Source: Perilla frutescens (Eukaryota > Streptophyta > Magnoliopsida > Lamiales > Lamiaceae). Taken from it: a stretch of DNA of 64,000 nucleotides. This document shows, piece after piece, positions 22,542 through 34,835 of the stretch. The stretch lies in contig BRKX01000007.1 in NCBI GenBank assembly GCA_026008535.1, positions 52,503,001-52,567,000 on the forward strand, read 5' to 3'. Both the position numbers and the translations under genes were made by a program. Position 1 is the first letter of the stretch. Each line of letters opens with the position of its first letter. The notes under the pieces were generated by a model, which saw nothing but the letters and a program-made list of their open reading frames with translations, ran no database searches and was not told the origin of the DNA.

Positions 22542-25486
22542 TGTAACACCCTGATCCCAGATGAGTAGTGACAAGGGACCGACACGCTACTGGGAAAAGA
22601 GAAAAGGGGTTGTTACATAAAGACAATTGTGTAAGTAAGGTTAATGTCTCAATCATTTAGACAGCATAACCTCTAAAACTGTAATAGAACCACGCACTAA
22701 GGTGTTTGGAAAAAAAAAACCTGAATAAATTATCAATCATCAAAGGGAATTTATCCCGCCAATTAATTGTAAAGGCAGATCTTACTAACAAACACAAATC
22801 ATATTATGATTCAAACAACTGAAGACAAACTATATCAGAGTAAACGGAACAAGCGTAGAGCATCTATATTAAACTTAAGCAAAATATTTCCAACTACTTC
22901 TCTGTTTTAGAGTATCTAAGATCTCTAAACAACGCAAAAAGTGTGAAAAAATATCAACAAAAAGATAGCCCTTGCCTCAGCTCCGTCACCTTTCAGCCTG
23001 CCTCTCAACCTGAAAATATTTAGAAAAGATCTGGGCTGAGTACTAGTGTACCTAGTGGGCAAATTTGATAAACAGTTCATAATCATTTTATAAATATGAA
23101 TATTGTATCAACACAAGTATAACAATGGAAAGGTTTGAAAATTAAAAAGCATTCCATGTATACAAAGCTACTTTTACCCTTACACGCTCTGTCTCAACTG
23201 TCCCTTCCTACAGTGTCTTAACTTATATACATGTCCTCCAGCCCAGCTGTCTAATAAAGGGTAGTGTATACGGTCCCAAAGCTTAAAGGATCCGAACTCG
23301 AGTCTAGTTAAGCACTCAATATTTTCGTAGGATACTGGCGAACGCGAACAGTGAGAGAAATCATTTTGATACAGATATTCATGCTTTACAGTTATAAACA
23401 GTTGAGCTTATTAGCTGAACATAATTTGAGAAAAATATAGCCCAACTGATAATAATGAGCACTTAATATTTGAGCAGGGAATCACAGAGTGGACAAGGGT
23501 CCTAATTGGGCCGCACCTAATATCAAAAATTTCAAATAAAACATTTAGGCCAATTATAATTTTAATATATGTGAAAATCTAAGATTTATGATCCTAAATA
23601 TTTAATTTATGAGGTTCTAGACTTATTAGAAAAGTTAGACAAACTTTTTGGACTAAAATCCTAATTAAATAATTTGGAAGTCTAATAGCAGCTTCTATGC
23701 AAAATTCGAACATGCCAATATGTAAAATTTGATAATAGAAGTACTTTATTAAACTTTATTTATTTTGCAAGAAGACCCCTCTCTCTCTTTACTTCCTAAT
23801 CACGTGAGGGAATAACTTAGAAATAAAAATTCTTAAATTCATCTCCATCTCTCCTCTCACTCACTTTCTCTCTCTCGACTAAAAATGGAGATCCAAAATT
23901 GAAATCCCCAAATTGAAATTTCTTATCTAAATCCTTAAATTCAATCTTTTTTTTTCATTGCATAATCGTGACAAGAAGAACTTGGCACAAATCAAGAATC
24001 TCCCAAATTCCAATTCCAAAATCCCTAATTTTTCTTCCTTTTTTTCTTCCTTTTTTTTTCCCCCGACGCCGGCGAGATCACCCCGCCCGTCGACGCCGCG
24101 AAGACCCCGACCCCGAACCCGTAGCCGCACCTGCTGCAACCGGGTCCGGCAACACCAGTCATGAGAAAGCTCGAGGCAAATTCAACCACAACAATAACAC
24201 GACGCAAGCTCTTGGCGACTCGACTTCATCCGAAGCTCCGTACGACGTCGACGACTGACCGACCGGGACGCAGATCTCAGCCACGACTCATACTAGCATC
24301 ACCAGACCCGAGCCTAGCCGACGACACCTTCCCCTGCTTCGACTCAACCCAAACGACTTCTCTCTCCCTAAGTCTATTTATTTATTTATTTTTTCTGGAA
24401 TTCTACAACATACATATAGCTCTAAATTTTGAAATACTTATAGTATGAAATTCACATATTTAAGTATGAAGGATTTTCATTGATATCTGATGTATTGAAA
24501 GTGGTCTCGGGAAATCTAATTGAGGGTGATTCTTATTTTGTTGTTATTGATGTAATATGAAGTATGAATTGATGGTCTGCAGATATGAATTCTTTGTTTT
24601 TCTTTTTTTTAGTTAATTCAAATTTGGAAAATATAATGAGATTAATAGTTTATAATTGAAATCCAGAAAATATAACTAAGAATAAGCTTACACAGAGGAG
24701 TGAGTTTGCTGTATCACTTATGGGGTTTAGGATATTAATCAGTGAAATCCAACTAAAGTTGATAGATTTGCTGTGAAGCTTGATTTTCTGTGGGAGGGTT
24801 TGGAGTAATGGGTTTTTTTTTTCTTTTCCTCTGTAAGAAATGATTTTTGCTTTTACGGTATTTGATTTAACAGAGAGAAGAATAGTTGAATAAGTGTGTT
24901 TTCCTAATTTGCTGAGTTGACAAATATGTATACATACGTGTACAATTATTAGAGAGTTGAAGAGATTTAGTAATTATCTTAATCATCTTTGTTTTTTTTT
25001 TTACATTTGATAGCCCTTTTAGAAAAATAAAAATAAATAAATAATAAAAATAAAAATAAAAATAAAAATAGAAATACTAATTACCAAAAATAAATTGTGT
25101 GTGAATAAACAAGACTCGCACAGTATTTTAAGACTCGAAAATAGACTTCTAAATTCAACTATTAACTCTAAATATTTTTAATACTAGGAGCAAAATTTAG
25201 ATTTCATCACGTCCAACTAATTCTATGGAGTGCTATCAAGTAAATTAAAATTCGATATTACAAATTCACCTACGACCACTAATAAAATATACTTGTATAA
25301 ATTTAATTAATTTGCTACCAATTTATAATAGTACAATTACTAGACAATAATATTTGTCTTAAATAAATTTTGATTTATTTAGATAGGATTTTAATATATA
25401 TTATCATTAGGTCTTAATATGACTATTTTCGAGCAGGTATTTCAGATTTCTAAATAACAATTATGAGAATGTCTCGGGTTATTACA
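22542..25486 (-). repeat. Tekay element 3' LTR
   Basis: Plus-strand ends TGTAACACCCTGATC...GGGTTATTACA. Nearly identical to 31680-34606, apart from small indels close to the TGTAACACCC end. Contains a GC-rich patch (24060-24330) in otherwise AT-rich sequence. Confidence 0.95.
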
Positions 25487-28400
25487 TTCTACCCTCCTTA
25501 AAATAAATTTCGCCCCGAAATTTGACATACCTCTAAATGGCAAGTCAGGGTAGTGCTCCTGGATCTTATCTTTTAGCTCCCATGTAGCTTCCTCGCTTTC
25601 ATGGTTGCTCCACAAAACTTTCACCAGTTGTATCTGTTTATTTCTCAATACTTGCACCTTCCGGTCAAGTATAGCTATTGGTTTTTCTTCATAGGTCAAA
25701 TCCTCACTTAGGACCACTTCATGATGTTTAATTACATGTTTAGGATCAAACAAATATTTTCTTAATATAGATACATGAAACACGTCATGTACCCCTTCTA
25801 GACTTGGCGGTAATGCCAATCTATAAGCAACTTCTCCAATCCTCTCAAGAATTTCAAAGGGTCCTATATACCTTGGCCTTAATTTGCTTCTTTTGCCAAA
25901 TCTTACAATTCCCTTTGTCGGAGATATTTTCAAGAATACTTTATCTCCAACATCAAAATGCAAATCAGTACGACGCTTGTTTACATAAGCCTTTTGTCTG
26001 TCTTGGGCCTCAACTATTCTTTTCTTTATTTTATCAATTATTTCCACCGTCGCCTGAACAATCTCTGGGCCCAATATTTTTCTCTCACCCACTTCATCCC
26101 AGTAAAGTGGTGATCTACACTTTCGGCCATACAAGGCTTCATATGGTGCCATCCGTATTGAAGCCTGGTAACTATTGTTATAGGCAAATTCTACTAAAGG
26201 TAGAATATTCTCCCAGCTTTCTCCTCCATCAATTACTACTCCTCGAAGCATATCCTCAAGTGTTTGTATCGTTCTTCCTGATTGCCCATCAGTTTGAGGA
26301 TGGAAAGTTGTGCTGAAATTCAATTTAGTGCCCATAGCATCTTGCAAACTTTTCCAGAATCGGGATGTGAATCTTGTATCACGATCAGATGTGATAGATA
26401 CGGGTATCCCATGTAATCTGACAATCTCCTTGACATATAATTGTGCTAACTTGTCCAGTCCTAAGGTCATTCGCATTGGAAGAAAATGCGTTGATTTGGT
26501 TAATCGATCAACAACAACCCAGATAGCGGTGTTTCCACGTGCTGTTTTGGGTAAACCAACCACAAAGTCCATGTTGATATGGTCCCATTTCCATTCGGGA
26601 ATCTCTAATGGTTGTAAAAGTCCTGATGGTCTTTGGTGTATTGTTTTTACTTGCTGGCATGACAGACAACGTTCCACGAATGAGGCTATTTCTCTTTTCA
26701 TATTTCTCCACCAGAAATTTCTCTTCAGATCTCGATACATTTTTGTACTCCCAGGATGTGCTGTGTAAGGAGTATCATGAGCTTCACTCATTATCTCATT
26801 CTTTATCTCTTGATTGTGGGGCACACAAATTCTTCTTTCAAACATAAGAGCGTGATCACTTGCCTCAGCAAAACCTTTAGGATCATCTGATCTTGCTTGT
26901 AAGCGCATCTTTTCTAAGAAACCATCTTTCTTCTATGCTTCTACAATTCTTTCTCTTAAATCTGGTTTAGCTGTTGAAACAGCTATGTAACTTTTTGTAG
27001 AGCTTGGTGGTCGCACCAGCCCTATTCTTAGATTCTCAAATTCTTTCACGAGTTTCTCTTGTTGGGTTAAGAAACATCCCAAATTTGCCTTGGACTTTCG
27101 ACTGAGGGCATCTGCAACTACGTTGGCCTTTCCAGGGTGGTATTGAATCGTACAATCATAATCCTTCACCAACTCTAACCACCTTCTTTGTCTCATGTTC
27201 AAGTCCTTTTGTTCAAAGAAATACTTAAGGCTTTTATGATCTGTGTAAATCTCACTCTTCACACCATACAGATAGTGCCTCCAAATTTTTAAAGCATGCA
27301 CTACTGCTGCTAGCTCAAGGTCATGTGTAGGATAATTCAACTCGTGTGGTCTTAGTTGACGAGATACATAAGCAATGACTTTCCCATTTTGCATGAGAAC
27401 ACAACCTAAACCTTGTAAGGATGCATCAGTGAAGATGACAAATCCCTCATTTCCTTCTGGTATGGCTAGTACCGGTGCAGTGGTTAACTTTTCTTTGAGT
27501 GTCTGAAAACTCTTCTCACATTCTTCAGACCAGGTGAATTTGCTCTTTTTTTTCAACATTTGGGTCATTGGTCTTGCTATTTTAGAAAATCCCTCAATAA
27601 ATCTTCTGTAATAGCCAGCCAATCCTAAAAAGCTTCTTATTTCATGCGCATTGGTAGGTGACTTCCAGTTGCTTACTGCTTCAATCTTGGTAGGATCTAC
27701 CTTAATCCCTTGTGCTGACACAATATGACCAAGAAACATTACTTCTTCAAGCCAAAATTCACACTTGCTGAATTTGGCATATAACTTCTCTTTTCGTAGT
27801 GTTTCCAACACTATTCGCAGATGCTCTTTATGTTCATCTTCATTCATGGAATATATAAGAATATCATCTATAAACACAAGGACAAAATTATCCAAATATG
27901 GATGGATTATTCGGTTCATCAAATCCATAAAGACCGCCGGTGCATTTGTTAACCCAAACGGCATTACTATGAATTCATAGTGGCCATAACGTGTTTGAAA
28001 TCCAGTTTTTGGAATATCCTCCTTTCGAACCTTAAGCTGATGGTATCCAGATCGTAGGTCAATTTTTGAGAACACACGTGCCCCCTTGAGCTGGTCGAAT
28101 AAGTCATCTATCCTTGGAAGAGGGTATCTATTCTTTATAGTTAACTTATTTAGTTCTCTGTAATCAATACACATCCGCAATGTCCCATCCTTCTTCTTAA
28201 CAAACAATATAGGTGCTCCCCAAGGCGAAACACTAGGTTGTATAAAGCCCAAGTCCAGTAGTTCTTGTAATTGTACCTTTAATTCTTGCAATTCTTTGAG
28301 AGCCATTCTATATGGTGCTTTGGAAGTTGGTGCAGCTTCCGGCTCCAAATTAATTGTGAATTCAACTTGCCTATCCGGTGGTACTCCTGATAGATCTTGC

Positions 28401-30019
28401 GGAAATACATCCTCAAATTCTTGAACAATAGGGACTTGATCTATCGTTATGTTGCCCTTTTCCTTTCCTGTTAGGTTTACTATGAAGATCTGACAAGTTC
28501 TCTTTTTCAACAGCTTTGCAGTTTTGAGTGCTGAAATAATTGGTACCTTTGTACCTATCCTTGCTCCGAAAAATTTAACTTCTTTTTCTCCTGGTTTCTT
28601 AAAAATAACTTCTCTCTCATGACAACATATTGTTGCATATTCCGTGGTTAACCAATCCATTCCCAGAATTAGGTCAAAATCCTTCATCTTGATAACATGC
28701 AAGTTTATTTTGAATTTCTTGTCACTTATATCAAGCTCTATGTTCAAGCACATCTTATCTGCTATCAAAGTTTTTCCTGAGGGAATGCTAACTTCTAAGG
28801 CATTAACAACTTCATCTTACCTTAAGTTCAATTGTTCACATGTTTCTTGCGAAATGAAGGAGTGTGTTGCCCCTGTATCGAACAATGCTAGTACAGGTAT
28901 ATCAAGCAAGTTAATCATACCTGCTAGGTTCTCCGGGTTTTGTGCAGCTTGCTGCTGGTTCAGTGCATAAACCCTAGCTTGTTGCTGGCCGCGTTGTCCC
29001 TAGTTTGGTGCAAAATTTCTTCCTTGGTTTGGCTTAGGGTTGCTACCTAGATTAGGCCTGGGATTTCCCCCTTGTTGTGGCCTAAAGTTGTTTCCTGGAT
29101 TCGGCCTAGGGTTGTTTCCTTGATTTGGTCGCTGAGGAGGTCGATTATTTCTAACATTGTTACGACAATCCCTAGCCATATGTCCTGGCTTTCCACAAAT
29201 AAAGCATCCATCATTTCCTGCCATACATCTTCCTGGGTGGTACATATGGTATCTTGGGCATGGCCCGTTGTTTCTTTGTTGATTAAATTGGTTATTTTGA
29301 TTGTTTCCCTGCCATGGTTGTCTTCTTCCTTGGAAATTTCCTCTACTGTTATCCTCCCATTTCTTTTTTCCTTTTGGGTCTTGAGTTTGTTGTAGTGACT
29401 GTTGTGGTACTCGATCCGCTGGCATTATGGATTCTATATTCAGGGCCCTACTCAAAGTTTGAGCATATGTCATCTCATCCTGACCTGCTAGGGTCATTCC
29501 AATTTCTGGTCTCAAGCCCTTTCGAAACTTATTTGCTTTCTTCTTATCAGTGTCCACGAGATGTGGGGCATACCTTGACAGTTGGTTAAAATTTCTATCA
29601 TACTCTGTGATAGTAGATCTTCCTTAGCGAAGATTCTAAAATTCTGACTCCTTCTTCTCTCTAAAACAGTCTGGAATATACTTTTGATATATCTCAGCCT
29701 TAAAGTCATCCCAAGAAAATTGTTGCCATTGTTCTTCCGTCATTGTTCTACGTACAGACTCCCACCAATAGTCTGCATCATCTATCAGTTGAAATTGAGC
29801 ACAAGATAATTTTTCTTCATCAGTGCAAACTATAAAATTAAAGATTCGTTCCAAAGCACGAATCCACTTTTCAGCATCCATTGGATCACCCGTTCCATTA
29901 AACATAGGTGGATTATGTTTTCGAAAGTCATTTTCAATTCGTGACAGGTGAATAGGTATTTCTACCTCTGGTATCTCTTCTCGGATTTCTGAGATTGGCA
30001 ATCTCGTACGTGGCGGCAT
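25442..30019 (-). pseudogene. Tekay gag-pol polyprotein (one frame, five nonsense codons)
   Basis: A 1,526-codon frame starting at ATG 30019 (MPPRTRLPISEIREE). Order: capsid region (YQKYIPDC at about 29670); CCHC knuckle CFICGKPGHMARDC (29206-29165); protease with FDTGATHSF (about 28880); RT with SPWGAPILFVKKKDGT and active site VFIDDILIYS (about 27880-27850); RNase H with FTDASLQGLG; integrase HHCC (about 26790-26650) and core with SDRDTRFTS; and a chromodomain ending EEATWELKDKIQEHYPD (about 25600-25540). In-frame stops at 29636, 29624, 29000, 28817 and 26933 all look like CAG/CAA to TAG/TAA changes. The last 15 codons lie inside the LTR. All catalytic motifs remain readable, but the product would be truncated in gag. 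Confidence 0.95.
25487..25502 (-). other. Tekay polypurine tract
   Basis: Minus-strand TTTAAGGAGGGTAGAA abutting the 3' LTR. It is itself within the gag-pol frame. Confidence 0.85.
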
Positions 30020-30443
30020 CCTAAATATAAATTGAAAACATAAGTTAATATGTATAATATTTATTTATTATTATTTTTTTTAAATCGTAATAATAAGAAA
30101 TAATATAGAATAAAATAAAATAAACATTGGTTGCCTCATAAGAATGGCTTTTATACACATATAAATCAAGGCCATAAACAGTAATAGCCATACATGAACG
30201 ATAAAGGAAAAGTGCCTCCAAAAGAGGACTTTTACATATATACAATGATCACTGTTTATGTACATACATCATACATCATACATCATATATACAATATATA
30301 TATACCAAACTATACAATACAAACTACTACCCATACAAAAAGATATCGGGTCGGTATGAGCAAAAAGGCTATCAGATCCACGATACAATCAAAAAGAGAT
30401 GCCTAGCTAACCTAGCCAAATGCTATCATCATCCAACCATCTA

Positions 30444-31090
30444 CTAATCTCCAGTCAAATCCACTATCTCATCCTCAACAGGATCCTCCTCCTCTGTGTC
30501 TCATCATCTATATCATCCTCCATCACGCCGCACCTCCCGTCTCGATCATCCTGAGCTCTAGGTGCTACTGACCCATCAGTTTGATTAGCCTGCGTGCCTG
30601 ATGGTCCAGCCTCGGCATCGTGAGTACCTATATGAGGAATGAAACTAGAGATATGTATACTAGCATCTACCTCCATACCCTGCTGCATGACAGAATATGG
30701 TGGACCGTGGCTGTGCGAGGGTACTGCCTCGTCTACTGGAGGACATCCTCTATAAAGTGCCCAGATCCTTAGAATCATACTACAAAATCTAGGGAAATCT
30801 CCGATCTCAACCATGGTATCAGGGTCACGCTCGACCGTATCACCCAATACCTGTAGCGCTCTCCGCCTCCAGCAAGGTGGTAAACCATAAGCCAGCCTGA
30901 AAGAGGCCTCAAAGTCTAAGACTCCTCCCTCGGCTCCACTGGCACGTCGCCAAAGTGATACAAAATGCCCAATGTACTCGGGGACAGTATCGGATCGATC
31001 TTTAACATATGTACGAAATCTCTTAATGTGTTCCTCAAAAGTATAGAAGTTTTGAGTACGCTTCCGTGCTGTCTCAATCACCCTGGCCAT
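30444..31090 (-). pseudogene. Extra ORF upstream of gag in the Tekay element
   Basis: An uninterrupted 208-codon frame (31090-30464) begins MARVIETARKRTQNFYTFEE. It lies 578 bp inside the 5' LTR and about 425 bp upstream of the gag ATG. Near its end a small indel spoils an acidic tail; the neighbouring frame reads DETEEEDPVEDE and stops at 30444. It is homologous to the remnant at 2736-3227 through a T..RDP[DE]T...IG...F...L..W.L core and the DETEEE tail. No zinc finger, membrane segment or catalytic motif is obvious. Family unknown to me. It could be a sense additional ORF such as those known in other plant LTR retrotransposons. Confidence 0.75.
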
Positions 31091-31660
31091 CTGAAGAATT
31101 CCACTAAATTAGTCTAAGTTTTTAAGAGCAACAAGATAACTTAATGGTCAATGATAGGTTCAACTTACTATAGTCTAAATGCTTTGCTATGTTCAACCTA
31201 AAATCCATTCACAATTTATTCTCATCACTTAAGGTGATTCTGTTCTTTTTTAATTATTACTATCTTTTGGTCAACACCAAAATCTAGATGTCTTAACATC
31301 TTCGAGTAACTTTAGATGAATCACGAACTCTCGTCGTGAAACCTAAATAACTTTTATTCAAATGAATCATAGAATTTAATCATGAAACCTGAAATATTAT
31401 AAATAATCAATTCATGATATCTTATCAGAAACCTGAAAAATATTCTGAAATAGATGAATCATGATAGATAATCATGAAACCTGGAAAAATATACAGCATG
31501 ACTAACTACAATCTCATATACCTTAATTTATAAATGTTTGCATACCTTTTTCGTTGAGAGCGGCATAGATGACGTGCTGAGGGCTGCCGAATAAATAGTT
31601 TAAGAGACTAGACTTAATTCTAGACTTAAAGAATAATGCTGCAGGTCTACAGAGTTATAA

Positions 31661-31676
31661 ACCTGCTCTGATACCA
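31661..31676 (-). other. Tekay primer binding site
   Basis: Minus-strand TGGTATCAGAGCAGGT, the canonical iMet PBS, three bases inside the 5' LTR. The leader 31091-31660 has no other supported feature. Confidence 0.9.
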
Positions 31677-31679
31677 ATC

Positions 31680-34606
31680 TGTAACGCCCCGATCCTGGAT
31701 GAGTAGTTACACGGGACCGACACGCTACTGGAAAAGAGGTTGTTACATAAAGACAATTATGTAAGTAAGGTTAGTGTCTCAATCATTTAGACAGTATAAC
31801 CTCTAAAACTGTAATAGAACCACGCACTAAGGCGTTTAGAAAAAAAAACCTGAATAAATTATCAATCATCAAAGGGAATTTATCCCGCCAATTAATTGTA
31901 AAGGCAGATCTTACTAACAAACACAAATCATATTATGATTCAAACAACTGAAGACAAACTATATCAGAGTAAACGGAACAAGCGTAGAGCATCTATATTA
32001 AACTTAAGCAAAATATTTCCAACTACTTCTCTGTTTTAGAGTATCTAAGATCTCTAAACAACGCAAAAAGTGTGAACAAATATCAACAAAAAGATAGCCC
32101 TTGCCTCAGCTCCGTCACCTTTCAGCCTGTCTCTCAACCTGAAAATATTTAGAAAAGATCTAGGCTGAGTACTAGTGTACCCAGTGGGCAAATTTGATAA
32201 ACAGTTCATAATCATTTTATAAATATGAATATTGTATCCACACAAGTATAACAATGGAAAGGTTTGAAAATTAAAAAGCATTCCATGTATACAAAGCTAC
32301 TTTTACCCTTACACGCTCTGTCTCAACTGTCCCTTCCTACAGTGTCTTAACTTATATACATGTCCTCCAGCCCAGCTGTCTAATAAAGGGTAGTGTATAC
32401 GGTCCCAAAGCTTAAAGGATCCGAACTCGAGTCTAGTTAAGCACTCAATATTTTCGTAGGATACTGGCGAACACGAACAGTGAGAGAAATCATTTTGATA
32501 CAGATATTCATGCTTTACAGTTATAAACAGTTGAGCTTATTAGCTGAACATAATTTGAGAAAAATATAGCCCACCTGATAATAATGAGCGCGTAATATTT
32601 GAGCAGGGAATCACAGAGTGGATAAGGGTCCTAATTAGGCCGCACCTAATATCAAAAATTTCAAATAAAACATTTAGGCCAATTATAATTTTAATATATG
32701 TGAAAATCTAAGATTTATGATCCTAAATATTTAATTTATGAGGTTCTAGACTTATTAGAAAAGTTAGACAAACTTTTTGGACTAAAATCCTAATTAAATA
32801 ATTTGGAAGTCTAATAGCAGCTTCTATGCAAAATTCGAACATGCCAATATGTAAAATTTGATAATAGAAGTACTTTATTAAACTTTATTTATTTTGCAAG
32901 AAGACCCCTCTCTCTCTTTACTTCCTAATCACGTGAGGGAATAACTTAGAAATAAAAATTCTTAAATTCATCTCCATCTCTCCTCTCACTCACTTTCTCT
33001 CTCTCGACTAAAAATGGAGATCCAAAATGGAAATCCCCAAATTGAAATTTCTTATCTAAATCCTTAAATTCAATCTTTTTTTTTCATTGCAAAATTGTGA
33101 CAAGAAGAACTTGGCACAAATCAAGAATCTCCCAAATTCCAATTCCAAAATCCCTAATTTTTCTTCCTTTTTTTCTTCCCTTTTTTTTTCCCCCGACGCC
33201 GGCGAGCTCACCCCGCCCGTCGACGCCGCGAAGACCCCGACCCCGAACCCGCAGCCGCACCTGCTGCAACCGGGTCCGGCAACACCAGTCATGAGAAAGC
33301 TCGAGGAAAATTCAACCACAACAATAACACGACGCAAGCTCTTGGCGACTCGACTTCATCCGAAGCTCCGTACGACGTCGTTGACTGACCGACTGGGACG
33401 CAGATCTCAGCCACGACTCATACTAGCATCACCGAGACCCGAGCCTAGCCGACGACACCTTTCTCTGCTTCGACTCAACCCAAACGACTTCTCTCTCCCT
33501 AAGTCTATTTATTTTTTTTTCTGGAATTCTACAACATACATATAGCTCTAAATTTTGAAATACTTATAGTATGAAATTCACATATTTAAGTATGAAGGAT
33601 TTTCATTGATATCTGATATATTGAAAGTGGTCTCGAGAAACCTAATTGAGGGTGATTCTTATTTTGTTGTTATTGATGTATTATGATGTATGAATTGATG
33701 GTCTGCAGATATGAATTCTTTGTTTTTCTTTTTTTTAGTTAATTCAAATTTGGAAAATATAATGAGATTAATAGTTTATAATTGAAATCCAGAAAATTTA
33801 ACTAAGAATAAGCTTACCAAAAGGAGTGAGTTTGCTGTATCACTTATGGGGTTTAGGATATTAATCAGTGAAATCCAACTAAAGTTGGTAGATTTGCTGT
33901 GAAGCTTGATTTTCTGTGGGAGGGTTTGGAGTAATGGGTTTTTTTTTCTTTTCCTCTGTAAGAAATGATTTTTGCTTTTACGGTATTTGATTTAACAGAG
34001 AGAAGAATAGTTGAATAAGTGTGTTTTCCTAATTTTCTGAGTTGACAAATATGTATACATACGTGTACAATTATTAGAGAGTTGAAGAGATTTAGTAATT
34101 ATCTTAATCATCTTTGTTTTTTTTTTTTACATTTGATAGCCCTTTTAGAAAAATAAAAATAAATAAATAATAAAAATAAAAATAAAAATAGAAATACTAA
34201 TTACCAAAAATAAATTGTGTGTGAATAAACGAGACTCGCACAGTATTTTAAGACTCGAAAATAGACTTCTAAATTCAACTATTAACTCTAAATATTTTTA
34301 ATACTAGGAGCAAAATTTAGATTTCATCACGTCCAACTAATTCTATGGAGTGCTATCAAGTAAATTAAAATTCGATATTACAAATTCACCTACGACCACT
34401 AATAAAATATACTTGTATAAATTTAATTAATTTGCTACCAATTTATAATAGTACAATTACTAGACAATAATATTTGTCTTAAATAAATTTTGATTTATTT
34501 AGATAGGATTTTAATATATATTATCATTAGGTCTTAATATGACTATTTTCGAGCAGGTATTTCAGATTTCTAAATAACAATTATGAGAAAGTCTCGGGTT
34601 ATTACA
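31680..34606 (-). repeat. Tekay element 5' LTR
   Basis: 2,927 bp. Begins on the minus strand TGTAATAACCCGAGAC and ends GGGGCGTTACA. Contains a GC-rich patch (33187-33450) and the motif block at 32120-32190 shared with element 1. Confidence 0.95.
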
Positions 34607-34611
34607 CCATG

Positions 34612-34760
34612 TCATCTACAACGTAAGTATAGTGAACATGCATGTAAATATAACAATTTAAATGCAAACAGTGGCTGCAATTGTATTCCTTCTATATCAT
34701 CATAAAACCATCATCAATAATGTATACAAAAGACAGGTCTTCTAGTATACAAAACCAATA
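34612..34760 (-). repeat. Copia B 3' LTR, proximal part
   Basis: Resumes with TCATCTACAACG after the duplicated CCATG. The LTR edge reads AAAACCAATA, where the siblings have AACA. The purine tract is at 34761-34773. Confidence 0.88.
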
Positions 34761-34835
34761 ATCTACCACTTATACTTGAAGCATATATTTCAAATATAAA
34801 ACAAACTGGCTAACTCTCCAACTCTAACTAAAATC

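Larger units (their letters stand above)
22542..34606 (-). mobile_element. Full-length Tekay/Del-like Ty3/gypsy element, TSD CCATG
   Basis: 12,065 bp with two LTRs of about 2.93 kb (31680-34606 and 22542-25486), PBS, extra ORF, a single gag-pol frame with chromodomain, and a polypurine tract. Exact target duplication CCATG at 22537-22541 and 34607-34611. The LTRs look about 98 percent identical by eye. Within gag-pol I find only nonsense changes and no frameshift (the extra ORF has one small indel), so this is the youngest-looking insertion in the window. Confidence 0.95.

Noticed and set aside
23927..24258. Short overlapping frames in the GC-rich LTR patch (also 33056-33545)
   Set aside because: They exist on both strands, arise from GC-rich sequence lacking stops, change between the two LTR copies, and show no family motif.
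25804..26768. Plus-strand frames of 150-170 codons over the Tekay integrase
   Set aside because: Antisense shadows of the well supported minus-strand integrase and chromodomain.
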